From positions 1 to 59,910 of the forward strand of contig CANQLP010000006.1 in the NCBI GenBank assembly GCA_947624725.1: 59,910 nucleotides of DNA. The letters are read 5' to 3'. The notes under the pieces were generated by a model. The model was not told the DNA's origin and made no database searches. It was given only the letters and a program-made list of their open reading frames with translations. The stretch's first letter is position 1. Every line of letters begins with the position of its first letter. This document shows, in pieces, positions 48,235 to 58,056 of this stretch. This DNA comes from an uncultured Clostridia bacterium (lineage in GTDB: Bacteria; Bacillota_A; Clostridia; TANB77; CAG-508). A program made the position numbers and the translations under genes.

Positions 48235-48441
48235 AACCTTAGGTGCACCTCCTCTTACTCTTTTCTAAAATCTATCGCTTAATATAATAACACAAAAAAA
48301 TAAAAAAATCAAGATATTATTGGAAAAAAATAAAATTTACTGTATGATAAATTTTAATATATAAATTTATCTAAATATATTGACATTGAATTTTTTGCAT
48401 GATAAAATACTACTACATTGATTCTGAAGGAGGTGAGAATT

Positions 48442-48894
48442 ATGAGTAATGAACAATTTGAAGCAATTATGAATCAAATGAAAATGCAAGACGAGAAATT
48501 TACAAAAGCAATAAATGCATTAGACGAGAAATTCACAAAAGAATTAGCAAAACAGATAAACACACTAGACAAAAAATTTACAAAAGAACTATCTAAACAC
48601 ACAACAATCTTGAACTCTTTAAAGGAAGATGTAGAAGTCTTAAAAGAAGATGTATCATATATAAAAGAAGAAGTGTTCAATGTAAAAGATACTGTTTCTA
48701 GAATAAGACCAGAAGTAATATATATAAGAAGAACACAAGAAGAAGCAATCAAAAATTTTAAACGCGAGGTTGCAATAAACAAAAAACAACATGGAGATAT
48801 TTTACATATTGTTGATGAGAGAGATTTAATTGCAGAAAACGACAGACAAGAAATTCATAAAGAGCTTACACGATTAAAAGCGAAAATAGGATAA
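48442..48894 (+). CDS. coiled-coil protein with repeated 'DEKFTKE' motifs (150 aa)
   Basis: The start is ATG 48442 behind AAGGAGGTGAG. Residues 15-50 hold three imperfect repeats (DEKFTKAINAL, DEKFTKELAKQINTL, DKKFTKELSKHTTIL), followed by a long heptad region to the C-terminus. No signal or membrane segment. Not assigned to a function; such coiled coils occur in tail-fibre or chromosome-associated proteins, but nothing here decides. Single gene ended by a long hairpin. Confidence 0.7.
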   Translation: MSNEQFEAIMNQMKMQDEKFTKAINALDEKFTKELAKQINTLDKKFTKELSKHTTILNSLKEDVEVLKEDVSYIKEEVFNVKDTVSRIRPEVIYIRRTQEEAIKNFKREVAINKKQHGDILHIVDERDLIAENDRQEIHKELTRLKAKIG

Positions 48895-48959
48895 GTTAAA
48901 TTCAAAATAATTTTTATCAAATTATTTTTTTCTAAACGAAAGGCAAAGTTTGGGGGCTT

Positions 48960-49018
48960 AATAGATGTCTTATAAATGAGTATTAAATTAGCCGTACTTA
49001 TTTATAAGACATCTATTA
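48960..49018. repeat. long hairpin after the coiled-coil gene
   Basis: 18-bp perfect arms AATAGATGTCTTATAAAT / ATTTATAAGACATCTATT with a 23-nt loop. It has the same kind of design as the other post-stop hairpins here, but a short core. Confidence 0.75.
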
Positions 49019-49085
49019 TTTTAATAGACAAAAAAACAAAAAAGCGATATAATACAAAAAACAAAGTAATAGAGGATGAAAATAT

Positions 49086-50998
49086 ATGGCAAAAAAATTA
49101 CTAATAACAGAAAAACCATCTGTTGCAAGAGAATTTGCAAAAGTATTAAATATAAATATGACAAATAAAAATGGATATTTAGAGTCAGAAGATTGGGTAA
49201 TAACTTGGTGTGTAGGACACTTAGTTACAATGTCATACCCTGAAAAATATGATGAAAAGCTAAAATTCTGGAGATTAGATACGCTTCCATTTCTTCCTAA
49301 AGAATATAAATATGAAGTTATCCCAAGCGTAGAAAAACAATTTAATATAATAAAAGGACTTTTGTTAAGAGAAGATGTAGATACAATATATGTATCTACC
49401 GACTCAGGAAGAGAAGGAGAATACATATACAGGTTAGTCGAACAGGAAGTAGGAGTAAAAGGAAAAGCTAGAAAAAGGGTATGGATAGATTCACAAACAG
49501 AAGAAGAGATAAAAAGAGGAATAAAAGAGGCAAAAGATTTAAGTGAATATGATAGTCTATCAGATTCAGCATACTTAAGAGCAAAAGAAGATTATTTAAT
49601 AGGTATTAATTTCTCAAGACTTCTTTCAATTATTTATGGAAGGAGAGTCGCAAGTCAAATAAATGAAGAAAAAATTTCTATTTCAGTACGGAAGAGTCAT
49701 GACATGCGTACTTGGGATGGTAGTTTCAAGAGAAAGAGAAATAAGAAATTTTGTAAAAACACCATACTATAAAGTAATTGGAAAATTTGGGAAAGAAAAA
49801 ATATTTAGTGCAGAATGGAAAGTTACCGAAAAATCAAAAATGTATAACTCACCTAAATTGTATAATGATAGTGGATTCAAAAAAGAAGAAGATGCAAAAA
49901 TATTTATTTCAGAATTTGCAGGAAAGACTGCAAAAATTTTAGAAGTAAAAAAGACAAAATCAAAAGAAAATGCACCGCTATTATTTAATCTAGCAGAGAT
50001 TCAAAATGAATGCACAAAAAGATTTAAAATAAAGCCAGATGAAACATTGGCGATAATTCAAGAACTATATGAAAAAAAGCTTGTAACATATCCAAGAACA
50101 GATGCTAGAGTTTTAAGCACAGCTGTTGCAAAGGTCATAACTAAAAACTTAAATGGTATTGCAAAAAACTTTAAAGACGAAGAAATAAGTGGATACATAA
50201 AGAAAATGGTAGACGAGAAATATTCTACAAATCTTATAAAAACAAAATATGTTAATGACAGCAAAATAACAGACCACTATGCACTAATACCAACAGGAGA
50301 AGGATTTTCAAATTATGATGCATTAACAGAACTGCAAAAAAATGTATATAAATTAATATGTAAAAGATTTTTAGCGATATTTTATCCACCTGCTGAATTT
50401 AGTAAAATCTCAGTAACAGTACGGAATAGAAAATGAAGAATTTAATACAAGTGGCAAAATATGTACCAATATGGGATATCTAGAAATCTTAAAGCCTAAA
50501 AAGGAAGATGGAGAAAATAAAGAAGAAAACGGAGATTTAGATATATTAGGAGCTCTAAAAAAAGGACAAGAAATCGATATAAACAATTTTGAAACTAAAG
50601 ATGCTGAAACGACTCCTCCTACTAGATATAATTCAGGAACAATAATACTTGCTATGGAAAATGCCGGAAAGCTTATTGAAGACGAAGAATTAAGAGAACA
50701 GATAAAAGGTGCAGGAATTGGCACAAGTGCAACTAGAGCAGAAATAATTAAAAAACTTGAGAAGATAAACTATATAGAAATAAATAATAAAACACAAATT
50801 GTAACTCCAAGCAAAAAAGGAGAGCTTATATTTGATGTTGTTAAAAATTCTATGCCAGATATGTTAAATCCAAAACTCACAGCAAGTTGGGAAAAAGGAT
50901 TAGAGATGGTTGCTAAAAAAGAGATATATGCAGAAGAATTTATGCAAAAATTAGAAAACTACATAAAATCTAAAATAAATAAACTAGTTATGCCATAA
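49086..50998 (+). CDS. topB: DNA topoisomerase III, two C+GGA sites (636 aa)
   Basis: Type IA topoisomerase. TOPRIM 'LLITEKPSVAREFAKVL', 'STDSGREGEYIYRLV'; active-site Tyr in 'KLVTYPRTDARVLS'. Breaks at C49689 ('ISISVGRVMTCVLGMVVSRE' on skipping) and C50422 ('ISVTVGIENEEFNTSGKICTNMGYLEIL'). 'GIGTSATRAEIIKKLE' follows. The first break separates the TOPRIM domain from the catalytic tyrosine. Chromosomal or element-derived TopB cannot be told apart here; no conjugation genes are adjacent. Confidence 0.94.
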
Positions 50999-51022
50999 AT
51001 TATGGAAATTTTATAAAAACAC

Positions 51023-51051
51023 TTGACAGTTTGCAATAATACAGATAAAAT
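51023..51051 (+). promoter_or_regulatory. rny promoter
   Basis: TTGACA (51023-51028), 17 bp, TAAAAT (51046-51051). Confidence 0.65.
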
Positions 51052-51135
51052 ATTATAGTGAGTTGAAATATATTCTAAAAATTAGTTATATTATATTACG
51101 AACATTGAAAATTAAATAGGAAAGAGGTAGATTTT

Positions 51136-52680
51136 ATGGAAAACAGTTTGATTATAATCGCCACTATCCTAATCTCAGGAATTATATTTGTTCCAGTTGG
51201 TATATTATTTAGAAAGAAAATTGCGGAATCTAAAATAGAAGGTGCAGAAAATGAAGCAAAAAGACTAGTGGAACTAGCTAAAAAAGAAGCTGAAAATATA
51301 AAGAAAGAAGAAGTATTCAAGGCAAAAGAAGAAATTATGCAAGAAAAGGATGAACTTGAAAAAGAGATTAGAGAAAGACGCGGTGAGATACAAGCTCAAG
51401 AAAAAAGATTAATACAGAAGGAAGAAAACTTAGACAAAAGAACATCAAGTGTGGAAAACAGAGAAAGAGACATAGAAAGAAAAGTTTTAGAGGTTGAAGA
51501 AAAAAGAAAAGAAGCACAAATGTTAGTAGATAAAGAGCTAGAAGAATTACAAAGAATTTCAGGATTGACAGTAGAAGATGCAAAGAAAATGCTTTTAGAT
51601 GAAACAGAAAAGCAGATAACTACAGAAAAAGGAAATCTAATAAAAGAATTAGAAGCAAAAGCTAAAGAAGAAGCAACAAAGAATGCAAGAGAAATACTAA
51701 CATATACTATACAAAAATGTGCAGCAGACCATACATCAGAAACCACAGTTTCAATAGTTGCACTTCCTAGCGATGAAATGAAAGGAAGAATAATCGGAAG
51801 AGAAGGAAGAAATATAAAGACTCTAGAAACACTTACAGGTATTGATCTTATAATTGATGATACACCTGAAGCAGTAGTATTATCAGGATTTGATCCATTA
51901 AGAAGAGAAGTTGCAAAAATAGCACTAGAAAAACTAATAGAAGACGGAAGAATTCATCCAGCAAAAATCGAGGAAATGGTAGAAAAGGCAAAAGAAGAAG
52001 TTGCCGAAACTATTAAATCTGAAGGAGAAAGAGCAGCATTAGAGACAGGAGTTATAGGATTAAATCCAGAACTTATAAAACTAATAGGAAAATTAAATTA
52101 CAGAACAAGTTATGGACAAAATGTATTAAATCATTCTATTGAAGTATCAAATCTAGCCAGAATTATGGCAGAAGAATTAGGGTTAGATAGCAAAAGAGCA
52201 GCAAGAGCTGGACTTTTACATGATATAGGAAAAGCTTTAGACCACGACATGGAAGGAACTCATGTTGAAATAGGAGTAGAAATACTTAAGAAGTTTAAAG
52301 AAAATCCATTAGTTATAAATGCTGTTGCAGCTCATCATGAAGATGTTGAGCCACAGACATTAGAAGCAGTTTTAATACAAGCGGCAGATACAATTTCTGC
52401 TTCTCGCCCTGGAGCAAGACGCGAAACACTTGAGAACTACATAAAGAGACTAGAAAAACTAGAAGAAATTGCAGATTCATTTGAAGGTGTTGACAAGTCA
52501 TATGCTATACAAGCAGGTCGTGAAGTAAGAATAATTGTAAAACCAGAAAAAGTATCAGAAGCAGAGATGACAATTATGGCAAGAGATATAGCTAAAAAAG
52601 TAGAAGATGAAATGGAATATCCAGGACAAATAAAAGTAAATGTAATTAGAGAATCAAGAGCAATTGAATATGCAAAATAA
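51136..52680 (+). CDS. rny: ribonuclease Y (514 aa)
   Basis: Membrane-anchored endoribonuclease starting global mRNA decay. N-terminal helix (about 4-25), long coiled coil to ~200, KH domain '[45 protein letters not shown]', then HD domain with '[12 protein letters not shown]' and '[10 protein letters not shown]'. AGAGGTAG upstream. Stand-alone with promoter and terminator. No extra-C sites. Confidence 0.97.
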   Translation: MENSLIIIATILISGIIFVPVGILFRKKIAESKIEGAENEAKRLVELAKKEAENIKKEEVFKAKEEIMQEKDELEKEIRERRGEIQAQEKRLIQKEENLDKRTSSVENRERDIERKVLEVEEKRKEAQMLVDKELEELQRISGLTVEDAKKMLLDETEKQITTEKGNLIKELEAKAKEEATKNAREILTYTIQKCAADHTSETTVSIVALPSDEMKGRIIGREGRNIKTLETLTGIDLIIDDTPEAVVLSGFDPLRREVAKIALEKLIEDGRIHPAKIEEMVEKAKEEVAETIKSEGERAALETGVIGLNPELIKLIGKLNYRTSYGQNVLNHSIEVSNLARIMAEELGLDSKRAARAGLLHDIGKALDHDMEGTHVEIGVEILKKFKENPLVINAVAAHHEDVEPQTLEAVLIQAADTISASRPGARRETLENYIKRLEKLEEIADSFEGVDKSYAIQAGREVRIIVKPEKVSEAEMTIMARDIAKKVEDEMEYPGQIKVNVIRESRAIEYAK

Positions 52681-52686
52681 AATCAG

Positions 52687-52726
52687 AAAACGCAGTTGGT
52701 AGAAAATAACCAACTGCGTTTTTTTG
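52687..52726 (+). terminator. rho-independent terminator
   Basis: AAAACGCAGTTGGT-tagaaaata-ACCAACTGCGTTTTTTT. Confidence 0.9.
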
Positions 52727-52783
52727 ATAAAAATTGTAACGAATTATAAAAAGTGAGGTCTAAATAATAAAGGAGGTGTAAAG

Positions 52784-53275
52784 GTGGAAGAAATATATAA
52801 AGAGTATTCAAACCTCGTATATAATTATTTGAAAACCTTGTGCGAAAGCCATGAAATAGCAGAAGAATTGACACAAGAAACATTTTATAAAGCAATAAGG
52901 AGTGCAAGAACCTTCAAAGGAGAGTGTAAAGTAAGTACATGGCTTTGTGAAATAGCAAAAAACACATGGAAAGACTATCTAAAAAAAGAGAAAAAGACAA
53001 AATTTATCGCATTAGATGATAATTATATAAATTTTTTAATAGTAGAAAAGACGCACGAAGAAGAAGTAGAAAACAGAGCAGATTTAATAAATTTATATAA
53101 AGAAATACATAAACTAGATGAAAAAACTAGAGAAGTTTTTTATCTAAGAATAAAAGGGGAACTATCATTTAAAGAAATCGGAGAAATAATGGGAAAAACA
53201 GAAGAATGGGCTAGAATAACTTTTTATAGAGGAAAAATAAAAGTAAAGGAGGAAATGGAAAATGATAAGAAATGA
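52784..53275 (+). CDS. ECF sigma factor (163 aa)
   Basis: Sigma-70 group IV. Region 2 'YSNLVYNYLKTLCESHEIAEELTQETFYKAIRSARTFKGECKVSTWLCEIAKNTWKDYL' and region 4 'LDEKTREVFYLRIKGELSFKEIGEIMGKTEEWARITFYRGK'. The GTG start at 52784 follows AAAGGAGGTG. Overlaps the anti-sigma gene by 14 nt, so the two are co-translated and held as a pair. The signal and regulon are unknown. Confidence 0.93.
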   Translation: MEEIYKEYSNLVYNYLKTLCESHEIAEELTQETFYKAIRSARTFKGECKVSTWLCEIAKNTWKDYLKKEKKTKFIALDDNYINFLIVEKTHEEEVENRADLINLYKEIHKLDEKTREVFYLRIKGELSFKEIGEIMGKTEEWARITFYRGKIKVKEEMENDKK

Positions 53276-54281
53276 GTGTGATATTGTAAGGGATATAATT
53301 CCAAATTATATAGAAGGAAATGTAAGAAGTAATACAAAAGAATTGGTAGAAGAGCATATCAAAACTTGCAAAGAATGTAGAGAAATTTTAGAAGATTTAG
53401 AAAAAGAAAAACAAGAAGAAAACAATAAAAAGAGTAGCAATGAAGAGATAGATTACTTAAAAAAATACAATCTTAGAATGAATTTATTAAAATACTTTAT
53501 GCTAATATTAACAATATTTATAATAGCAATTTGGGTATTTATAATAGTTAGATATATAAAAGGACAACGCATTAATAATATATTGCAAACTGCGTATACT
53601 AAAGTTACACAAATAGGTTACATGGGAGATAATCTTTTATATGAAGCCAACAGTGTTGATTTAGCAGGAAATCAAATTTCTAATAGGAAATATTACTATA
53701 AAGATGGAAAATTTAAAGAAGTAGAAGTAAAAGGAGAAAATAAACACATAGATTATGGAATAGGTCCATATATGGTAAAGATTATTACAAGTATTAATAA
53801 CGATGCAAATTATGTAAATGGAGCTTCTAGCAGTGGTATTGGTAGTATAATAGCTTATCCATACAGCATAAGTGAAATGGCATATTTAGAGGTATGGAGT
53901 AAATTAAATATAATAGAATGCTCAAAGTTAGGTATTAGAAATGAAATGTATAATGGAAAAGAATGCTATGTAATATATGATGGAGAAACATGGGAAGTAT
54001 GGATAAATAAAGAGAATATGAGTGTTGTAATGCAAAAATCTGATATTGGAATAAATACATTTAATTTAACACAAGATGTAGTTTCAGATGGAGATATAGA
54101 AATGCCAGAAAATTTACAAACAATAGATGAATCATTAAAACCAGAAGAGATAGAACAAATGGATGAAGAAGTTAGAAAAACAGTTGAGAGAATGACAAAA
54201 ATGCAAAAAGATGCTATAGAAAGTTATAAAATGCTTGACAATGCAATGATTAGAGATAGAGAAGATAGAAAAGTATACTAA
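53262..54281 (+). CDS. zf-HC2 anti-sigma factor with extracytoplasmic domain (339 aa)
   Basis: The N-terminal anti-sigma zinc-finger 'CDIVRDIIPNYIEGNVRSNTKELVEEHIKTCKECREIL' holds the H-x3-C-x2-C ligands and would bind the sigma factor encoded just upstream. One transmembrane helix (about 80-102). The ~235-residue outer part ('YEANSVDLAGNQISNRKYYYKDGKFKEVEVKGE...') is beta-rich, perhaps a LolA/MucB-like sensor fold; this is inference. Followed by a terminator. Confidence 0.85.
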   Translation: MIRNECDIVRDIIPNYIEGNVRSNTKELVEEHIKTCKECREILEDLEKEKQEENNKKSSNEEIDYLKKYNLRMNLLKYFMLILTIFIIAIWVFIIVRYIKGQRINNILQTAYTKVTQIGYMGDNLLYEANSVDLAGNQISNRKYYYKDGKFKEVEVKGENKHIDYGIGPYMVKIITSINNDANYVNGASSSGIGSIIAYPYSISEMAYLEVWSKLNIIECSKLGIRNEMYNGKECYVIYDGETWEVWINKENMSVVMQKSDIGINTFNLTQDVVSDGDIEMPENLQTIDESLKPEEIEQMDEEVRKTVERMTKMQKDAIESYKMLDNAMIRDREDRKVY

Positions 54282-54285
54282 ATAA

Positions 54286-54325
54286 CAAAAAAACGAGATT
54301 AGTTTAAAATACTAACCTCGTTTTT
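54286..54325 (+). terminator. rho-independent terminator
   Basis: AAAAACGAGATTAGT-ttaaaat-ACTAACCTCGTTTTT. Confidence 0.85.
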
Positions 54326-54437
54326 AAATTACACCTTGCACAAAGCACAAAAATATAGTATTATATAGGTTAAGAAGCAAAATTCTAGATTTAGAAAGAA
54401 ATAGAATTAAGGTAAAAAAGAAAAGGAAAGTGGTAAA

Positions 54438-55214
54438 ATGAACATTTTAGCAATAGGAGATTTAGTTCGGAGATATTGGACTTAAAAAATTATCTGAAGA
54501 AATAAATAAAATAAAAGAAGAAGAAAAAATAGATTTTACAATAGTAAACCGGAGAAAATGTAGCAGAGGGAATGGGAATGACAAAAAAGCATTTTGATGG
54601 AATACTAAAATGTGGAGTAGATGCAATAACAATGGGCAATCACACATGGGGTAAAAAAGACATATTTACATTTATTGATGAGCCACAGCTAATAAGACCA
54701 GCAAACTATCCAACAGGGGTATGTGGAAAAGGATATAATATTTTCAAATGTGAAGGTAAAAAAATTGCTGTTATAAACTTAATTCGGAAGAACAGATATG
54801 AATGTACTTACCGAAAACCCATTTATAATTGCAAAAAAGATAGTAAAATCGTTAAAAGAAAAAAATGTAGATATAATAATAGTAGACTTTCATGCAGAAG
54901 CAACAGCCGAAAAAATTGCAATGGGCTATTATTTAGATGGAGAAATAACAGCATTATTTGGAACACATACTCATGTCCAAACAGCAGATGAAAAAATACT
55001 AGAAAAAGGAACGGGATATATTACAGATATAGGAATGACAGGCCCAAAAGAGTCTGTTATAGGTATGAGTATAGACAGCTCTTTAAAAAGATTTGTAACA
55101 TCACTTCCAGAAAAATATAAAGTAGCAGATGGAAAAGCCTCATTAAGTGGTTGTGTATTTGAAATAAATGACGAAAATTGTAAAACAACAAATATAAAGA
55201 GAATAAATAGATAG
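54438..55214 (+). CDS. ymdB: YmdB-family metallophosphodiesterase, three C+GGA sites (257 aa)
   Basis: Calcineurin-like phosphodiesterase hydrolysing 2',3'-cAMP/cGMP in Bacillus and linked to RNase Y and biofilm decisions. The start is ATG 54438 behind AAAAGGAAAG. Breaks at C54468, C54550 and C54785. Skipping them gives 'ILAIGDLVGDIGLKKL', 'TIVNGENVAEGMGM' and 'INLIGRTDMNVL'. The first two fall in the metal-binding motifs (GD..GD, NGEN). Later 'TMGNHTWGKKDI', 'DFHAEATAEK' and 'FGTHTHVQTAD' are intact. Near rny, as in Bacillus. Confidence 0.95.
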
Positions 55215-55350
55215 ATATTGTCGAAAAACATAAAATAACGCGATGAAAACTTCCATAATTTTCCAGAAAATACTAGACATTGTATTTAAAATATAATATA
55301 AATATATATGTTCAAACGAAACAAAAAAATAAATTAAGGAGGCACAAACA

Positions 55351-55614
55351 ATGGAAGTTTTAAAAATCTCATCAAAATCAAATCCAAATTCAGTTGCAGG
55401 AGCAATAGCGGGTTTGGTAAAGGAAAGTAACAAAGCAGAAATGCAAGCAATTGGAGCAGGTGCATTAAATCAGGCAATCAAGGCAGTAGCTATTGCAAGA
55501 GGATTTGTTGCACCATCAGGAGTAGACTTAGTATGTGTACCAGCTTTTGCTGAAGTTGAGGTGGAAGGAGAAGATAGAACTGGAATAAAAATACTTGTAG
55601 AATCAAGAAATTAG
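55351..55614 (+). CDS. spoVS: stage V sporulation protein S (87 aa)
   Basis: Small Alba-like protein required for late sporulation. 'MEVLKISSKSNPNSVAGAIAGLVKESNKAEMQAIGAGALNQAIKAVAIARGFVAPSGVDLVCVPAF' is almost invariant in the family. AAGGAGG upstream. Often follows ymdB, as here. No extra-C sites. Confidence 0.97.
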   Translation: MEVLKISSKSNPNSVAGAIAGLVKESNKAEMQAIGAGALNQAIKAVAIARGFVAPSGVDLVCVPAFAEVEVEGEDRTGIKILVESRN

Positions 55615-55674
55615 TTAGAGTTTTACATTACCAATCTATAAAGAATAAGGTACATATAAGAAAAATTAAATAAA

Positions 55675-55709
55675 AAAATAGCCTTCTAAAATTAATAGAA
55701 GGCTATTTT
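55675..55709. terminator. bidirectional terminator
   Basis: AAAATAGCCTTCT-aaaattaat-AGAAGGCTATTTT between convergent spoVS and veg. Confidence 0.85.
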
Positions 55710-56049
55710 ATCCTATATTTTCTTCTGGACTTCCAATTTCATTTGTATTTTGTTTGATTCTTTTAGGTTCTTCCGGTTTAGGTGGTATTATAGAACAATA
55801 ATTTTCGCCATCGAAAACTTGAAGGTCTATTGTTCTAGTAAGCACATCTGTATAGCTGTAAGTTGCATTCCCTTCCTCTTTATTATACTTTACAACAAAA
55901 AGGTTAGGATAAGCTTTTTCCAAAGTAGCCTCTTTTTCAAAAAATCTGCTTCTTCCAAGAGAACCCTTAACGATTATCTTTTGTCCTTGCTTTTCCTCGA
56001 TGTCTTCTCTTAAATTTGAAATATCATCCCTATAAATCAATTTGATCAC
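55708..56049 (-). CDS. veg: Veg protein (113 aa)
   Basis: Small SH3-like protein that stimulates biofilm formation in Bacillus. 'ISNLREDIEEKQGQKIIVKGSLGRSRFFEKEATLEKAYPNLFVVKY' and 'TYSYTDVLTRTIDLQVF' are diagnostic. A ~30-residue Pro/Glu-rich tail (PPKPEEPKR) extends beyond the usual length. Downstream of yabG on the same strand, as in Bacillus. No extra-C sites. Confidence 0.93.
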   Translation of the reverse strand: MIKLIYRDDISNLREDIEEKQGQKIIVKGSLGRSRFFEKEATLEKAYPNLFVVKYNKEEGNATYSYTDVLTRTIDLQVFDGENYCSIIPPKPEEPKRIKQNTNEIGSPEENIG

Positions 56050-56171
56050 CTATTTCCTTCAAGATTTCTCAAATTATATCATCGAATGCGTAAAATGTCA
56101 AAATGAAGTAGCGTGAAAAAAATGACGAAATTTGTTGATTTTTGTAGGATTTTAGAGACGATTTTTACAAA

Positions 56172-56215
56172 TATTACATTTATATTACATTTATATTACA
56201 ATTATATTACAAAAA
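56172..56215. repeat. four 11-bp tandem repeats upstream of veg
   Basis: Units TATTACATTTA start at 56172, 56183, 56194 (TATTACAATTA) and 56205 (partial). The 11-bp period is about one DNA turn. They lie between yabG and veg, perhaps part of the veg control region. Confidence 0.7.
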
Positions 56216-56222
56216 TGTAATA

Positions 56223-57039
56223 CTACTTTTTACCCAGAGCAAATCTTCCACCAATTCGTTTTCCATCATCATGAATTTCAGCCGTTATATCCCTTGTAGT
56301 CACAATTCTATTTCTATCAGTAGTTGCGATTTTTTCTGCAACAATAAGTGGATCCATAAAATCAATTAAAACTCTAGCAGGAGACGATGCAAAATTTGCA
56401 CCGTGAATCAATAATTGCTTCAAAAAAACTTTGACATGCACCAGCAAATATAACAATGTCTTTATTTGGATTTGCAGCTTTTCTAGCTTCTATCACAGAA
56501 TTTATAAAATATTTAGAATTTCTATAATTATATATATCATTGTATCTACCCTCATTCTTAATCATTCCGGTCATGTCCGAGTAATAATCACTATATCTGG
56601 ATTATATTTTCTCACTAAATTTCCAATAACAAGAGGTTGTCTATTTTCAGGAATGTTTCTTACAATAGCATTTAAACCCAACTTATTATAATATTTTTCA
56701 GATTTTTGAGTATACTTTCTATCACCATCAAGATGGAGTATTACTGCATTTGATATACTATTTCTATAATTTTTTCTGGGATTAAAAAACATATTCTTAG
56801 CAGATTTTGCAATTCTGCTTTTTATAGAATTATCAATCCCTCTTTTCTCATCTTCAATAACAGTCTTTTCAATCTTTACTAAATCGTCTATTGGAGCATC
56901 AGCTTCTATCCTATAATGTACACCTCTTAAAATTGCATATGATTTCCCACTATTTACTTTTATAATTCTATCTACATAAAATAAAATATCCTTATTATAT
57001 GATATTCTTCCGAACAATATCTCCCTTTTTTATTTCCAT
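56223..57039 (-). CDS. yabG: sporulation cysteine protease YabG, four C+GG sites (270 aa)
   Basis: Coat-modifying protease expressed late in sporulation. Start ATG 57039 behind GAGGTGG. The frame breaks at plus-strand G57012, G56579, G56569 and G56403. Skipping each minus-strand C gives 'KGDIVGRISYNKDI', 'IVIITGHDGMIKNEGRYN' and 'AIIDSGANFASSPARVLID'. 'NYRNSKYFINSVIEARKA', 'IFAGACQSFFEA' (active Cys) and 'EIHDDGKRIGGRFALGKK' are in the open parts. Two sites are 10 nt apart. The corrected length fits the family, and veg follows as in Bacillus. Confidence 0.94.
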
Positions 57040-57177
57040 TAGTTTCCACCTCTATGTTATCTTATGAAAACTAAAAAAATATGTGCAAAACTAAAATTTA
57101 AGCTTTTTGTATATATTTTTATAAATTGGAAATAAATAAGCATGAAACCAAAATAAGTCGGAAGGAGGAAAATTAAG

Positions 57178-57393
57178 ATGGCAGCACAAAAACATTTATA
57201 TATAACAGCTACATCTAATGTATCTTGGAAAGATGCAATTGTACAAGCAGTTGCAGAAGCATCAAAAACAATAGATTATTTAACATCTGTAAAAATATTA
57301 GAACAAAGAGCAACAATCTCAGGTAAAAAATTAGCAGAATTTTATGTGGATTTAGATTTAAGCTTTACCGTAGACAGAGAGCGTGAAGACTAA
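57178..57393 (+). CDS. dodecin-family flavin-binding protein (71 aa)
   Basis: Small dodecamer-forming protein for flavin/CoA storage. 'LYITATSNVSWKDAIVQAVAEASKTIDYLTSVKILEQRATISGKKLAEFYVDLDLSFTVD' follows the dodecin beta-alpha-beta-beta plan with the Trp that stacks on flavin. AAGGAGG upstream. Placed before spoVAC, but with a hairpin repeat between; a link with sporulation is not evident. Confidence 0.88.
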   Translation: MAAQKHLYITATSNVSWKDAIVQAVAEASKTIDYLTSVKILEQRATISGKKLAEFYVDLDLSFTVDRERED

Positions 57394-57396
57394 TTA

Positions 57397-57520
57397 ATTC
57401 AAGCAAGAATCAGCATCTTGCTGCGTTATTCTGCGGACAAATAGGTTTTCGATAGGCAAAAAGCCTTATCTCAAACTATTTGCCTTGAATGCCTTGCAAT
57501 ATACTAATTCTTGCTTGAAT
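57397..57520. repeat. long hairpin repeat, family A, copy 3
   Basis: Arms ATTCAAGCAAGAAT / ATTCTTGCTTGAAT, core as in copy 1 (CAGCATCTTGCTGCGTTATTCT...GCCTTGCAATATACTAATT). It starts 4 nt after the dodecin stop and fills the gap to spoVAC. Confidence 0.75.
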
Positions 57521-57557
57521 GTAGATATGGAATATAAAAGAAAGGAAAGTGAAAATT

Positions 57558-58023
57558 TTGGATAAAATAGAGACAAACAAACAGTATCAAGACTATGTTA
57601 ATCAAAAATCGCCCAATTCGCCAATTGTAAAAAACTGTTTTAACGCGTTTTGGGTTGGAGGATTAATATGCACAATAGGACAATTAATATCAGACTATTG
57701 TAAATACAGAGGCTGTGATACTGAGACATCAGGCGCAATAGTGGCAATCATTTTAATTGGCATTAGTGCATTCCTTACATCACTTAACCTATTTAATAGA
57801 ATAGGAAAATTTGCAGGAGGAGGAACTCTTGTACCAATTACAGGATTTGCAAACTCAATTGTTTCGCCAGCTATTGAATATAAATCTGAAGGATATGTAA
57901 TGGGAGTTGGAGCAAAAATGTTTACTGTTGCAGGACCTGTACTTGTATATGGTATTTCTGCATCTATATTAGTTCGGAATTATTTATTTAATTTTTAATA
58001 CTCAAGCAGTAACTCTAGTATAA
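57558..58023 (+). CDS. spoVAC: stage V sporulation protein AC, one C+GGA site (154 aa)
   Basis: Membrane channel subunit for dipicolinic acid movement into and out of the spore. The start is set at TTG 57558 (AAAGGA upstream); GTG 57549 is too close to it. 'FWVGGLICTIGQLISDY', 'RIGKFAGGGTLVPITGFANSIVSPAIEYKSEGYVMGVGAKMFTVAGPVLVYG' are diagnostic. The break at C57975; skipping C gives 'SASILVGIIYLIFNTQAVTLV' ending at TAA 58023, a complete last helix. First of three spoVA genes. Confidence 0.93.
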
Positions 58024-58056
58024 CCTTCATAGAGCAAAGAAAGGAGAAAAAGCATA

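Noticed and set aside
48418..48441. Upstream start for the coiled-coil gene
   Set aside because: It would place the AAGGAGGTGAG ribosome-binding site inside the coding region; ATG 48442 fits better.
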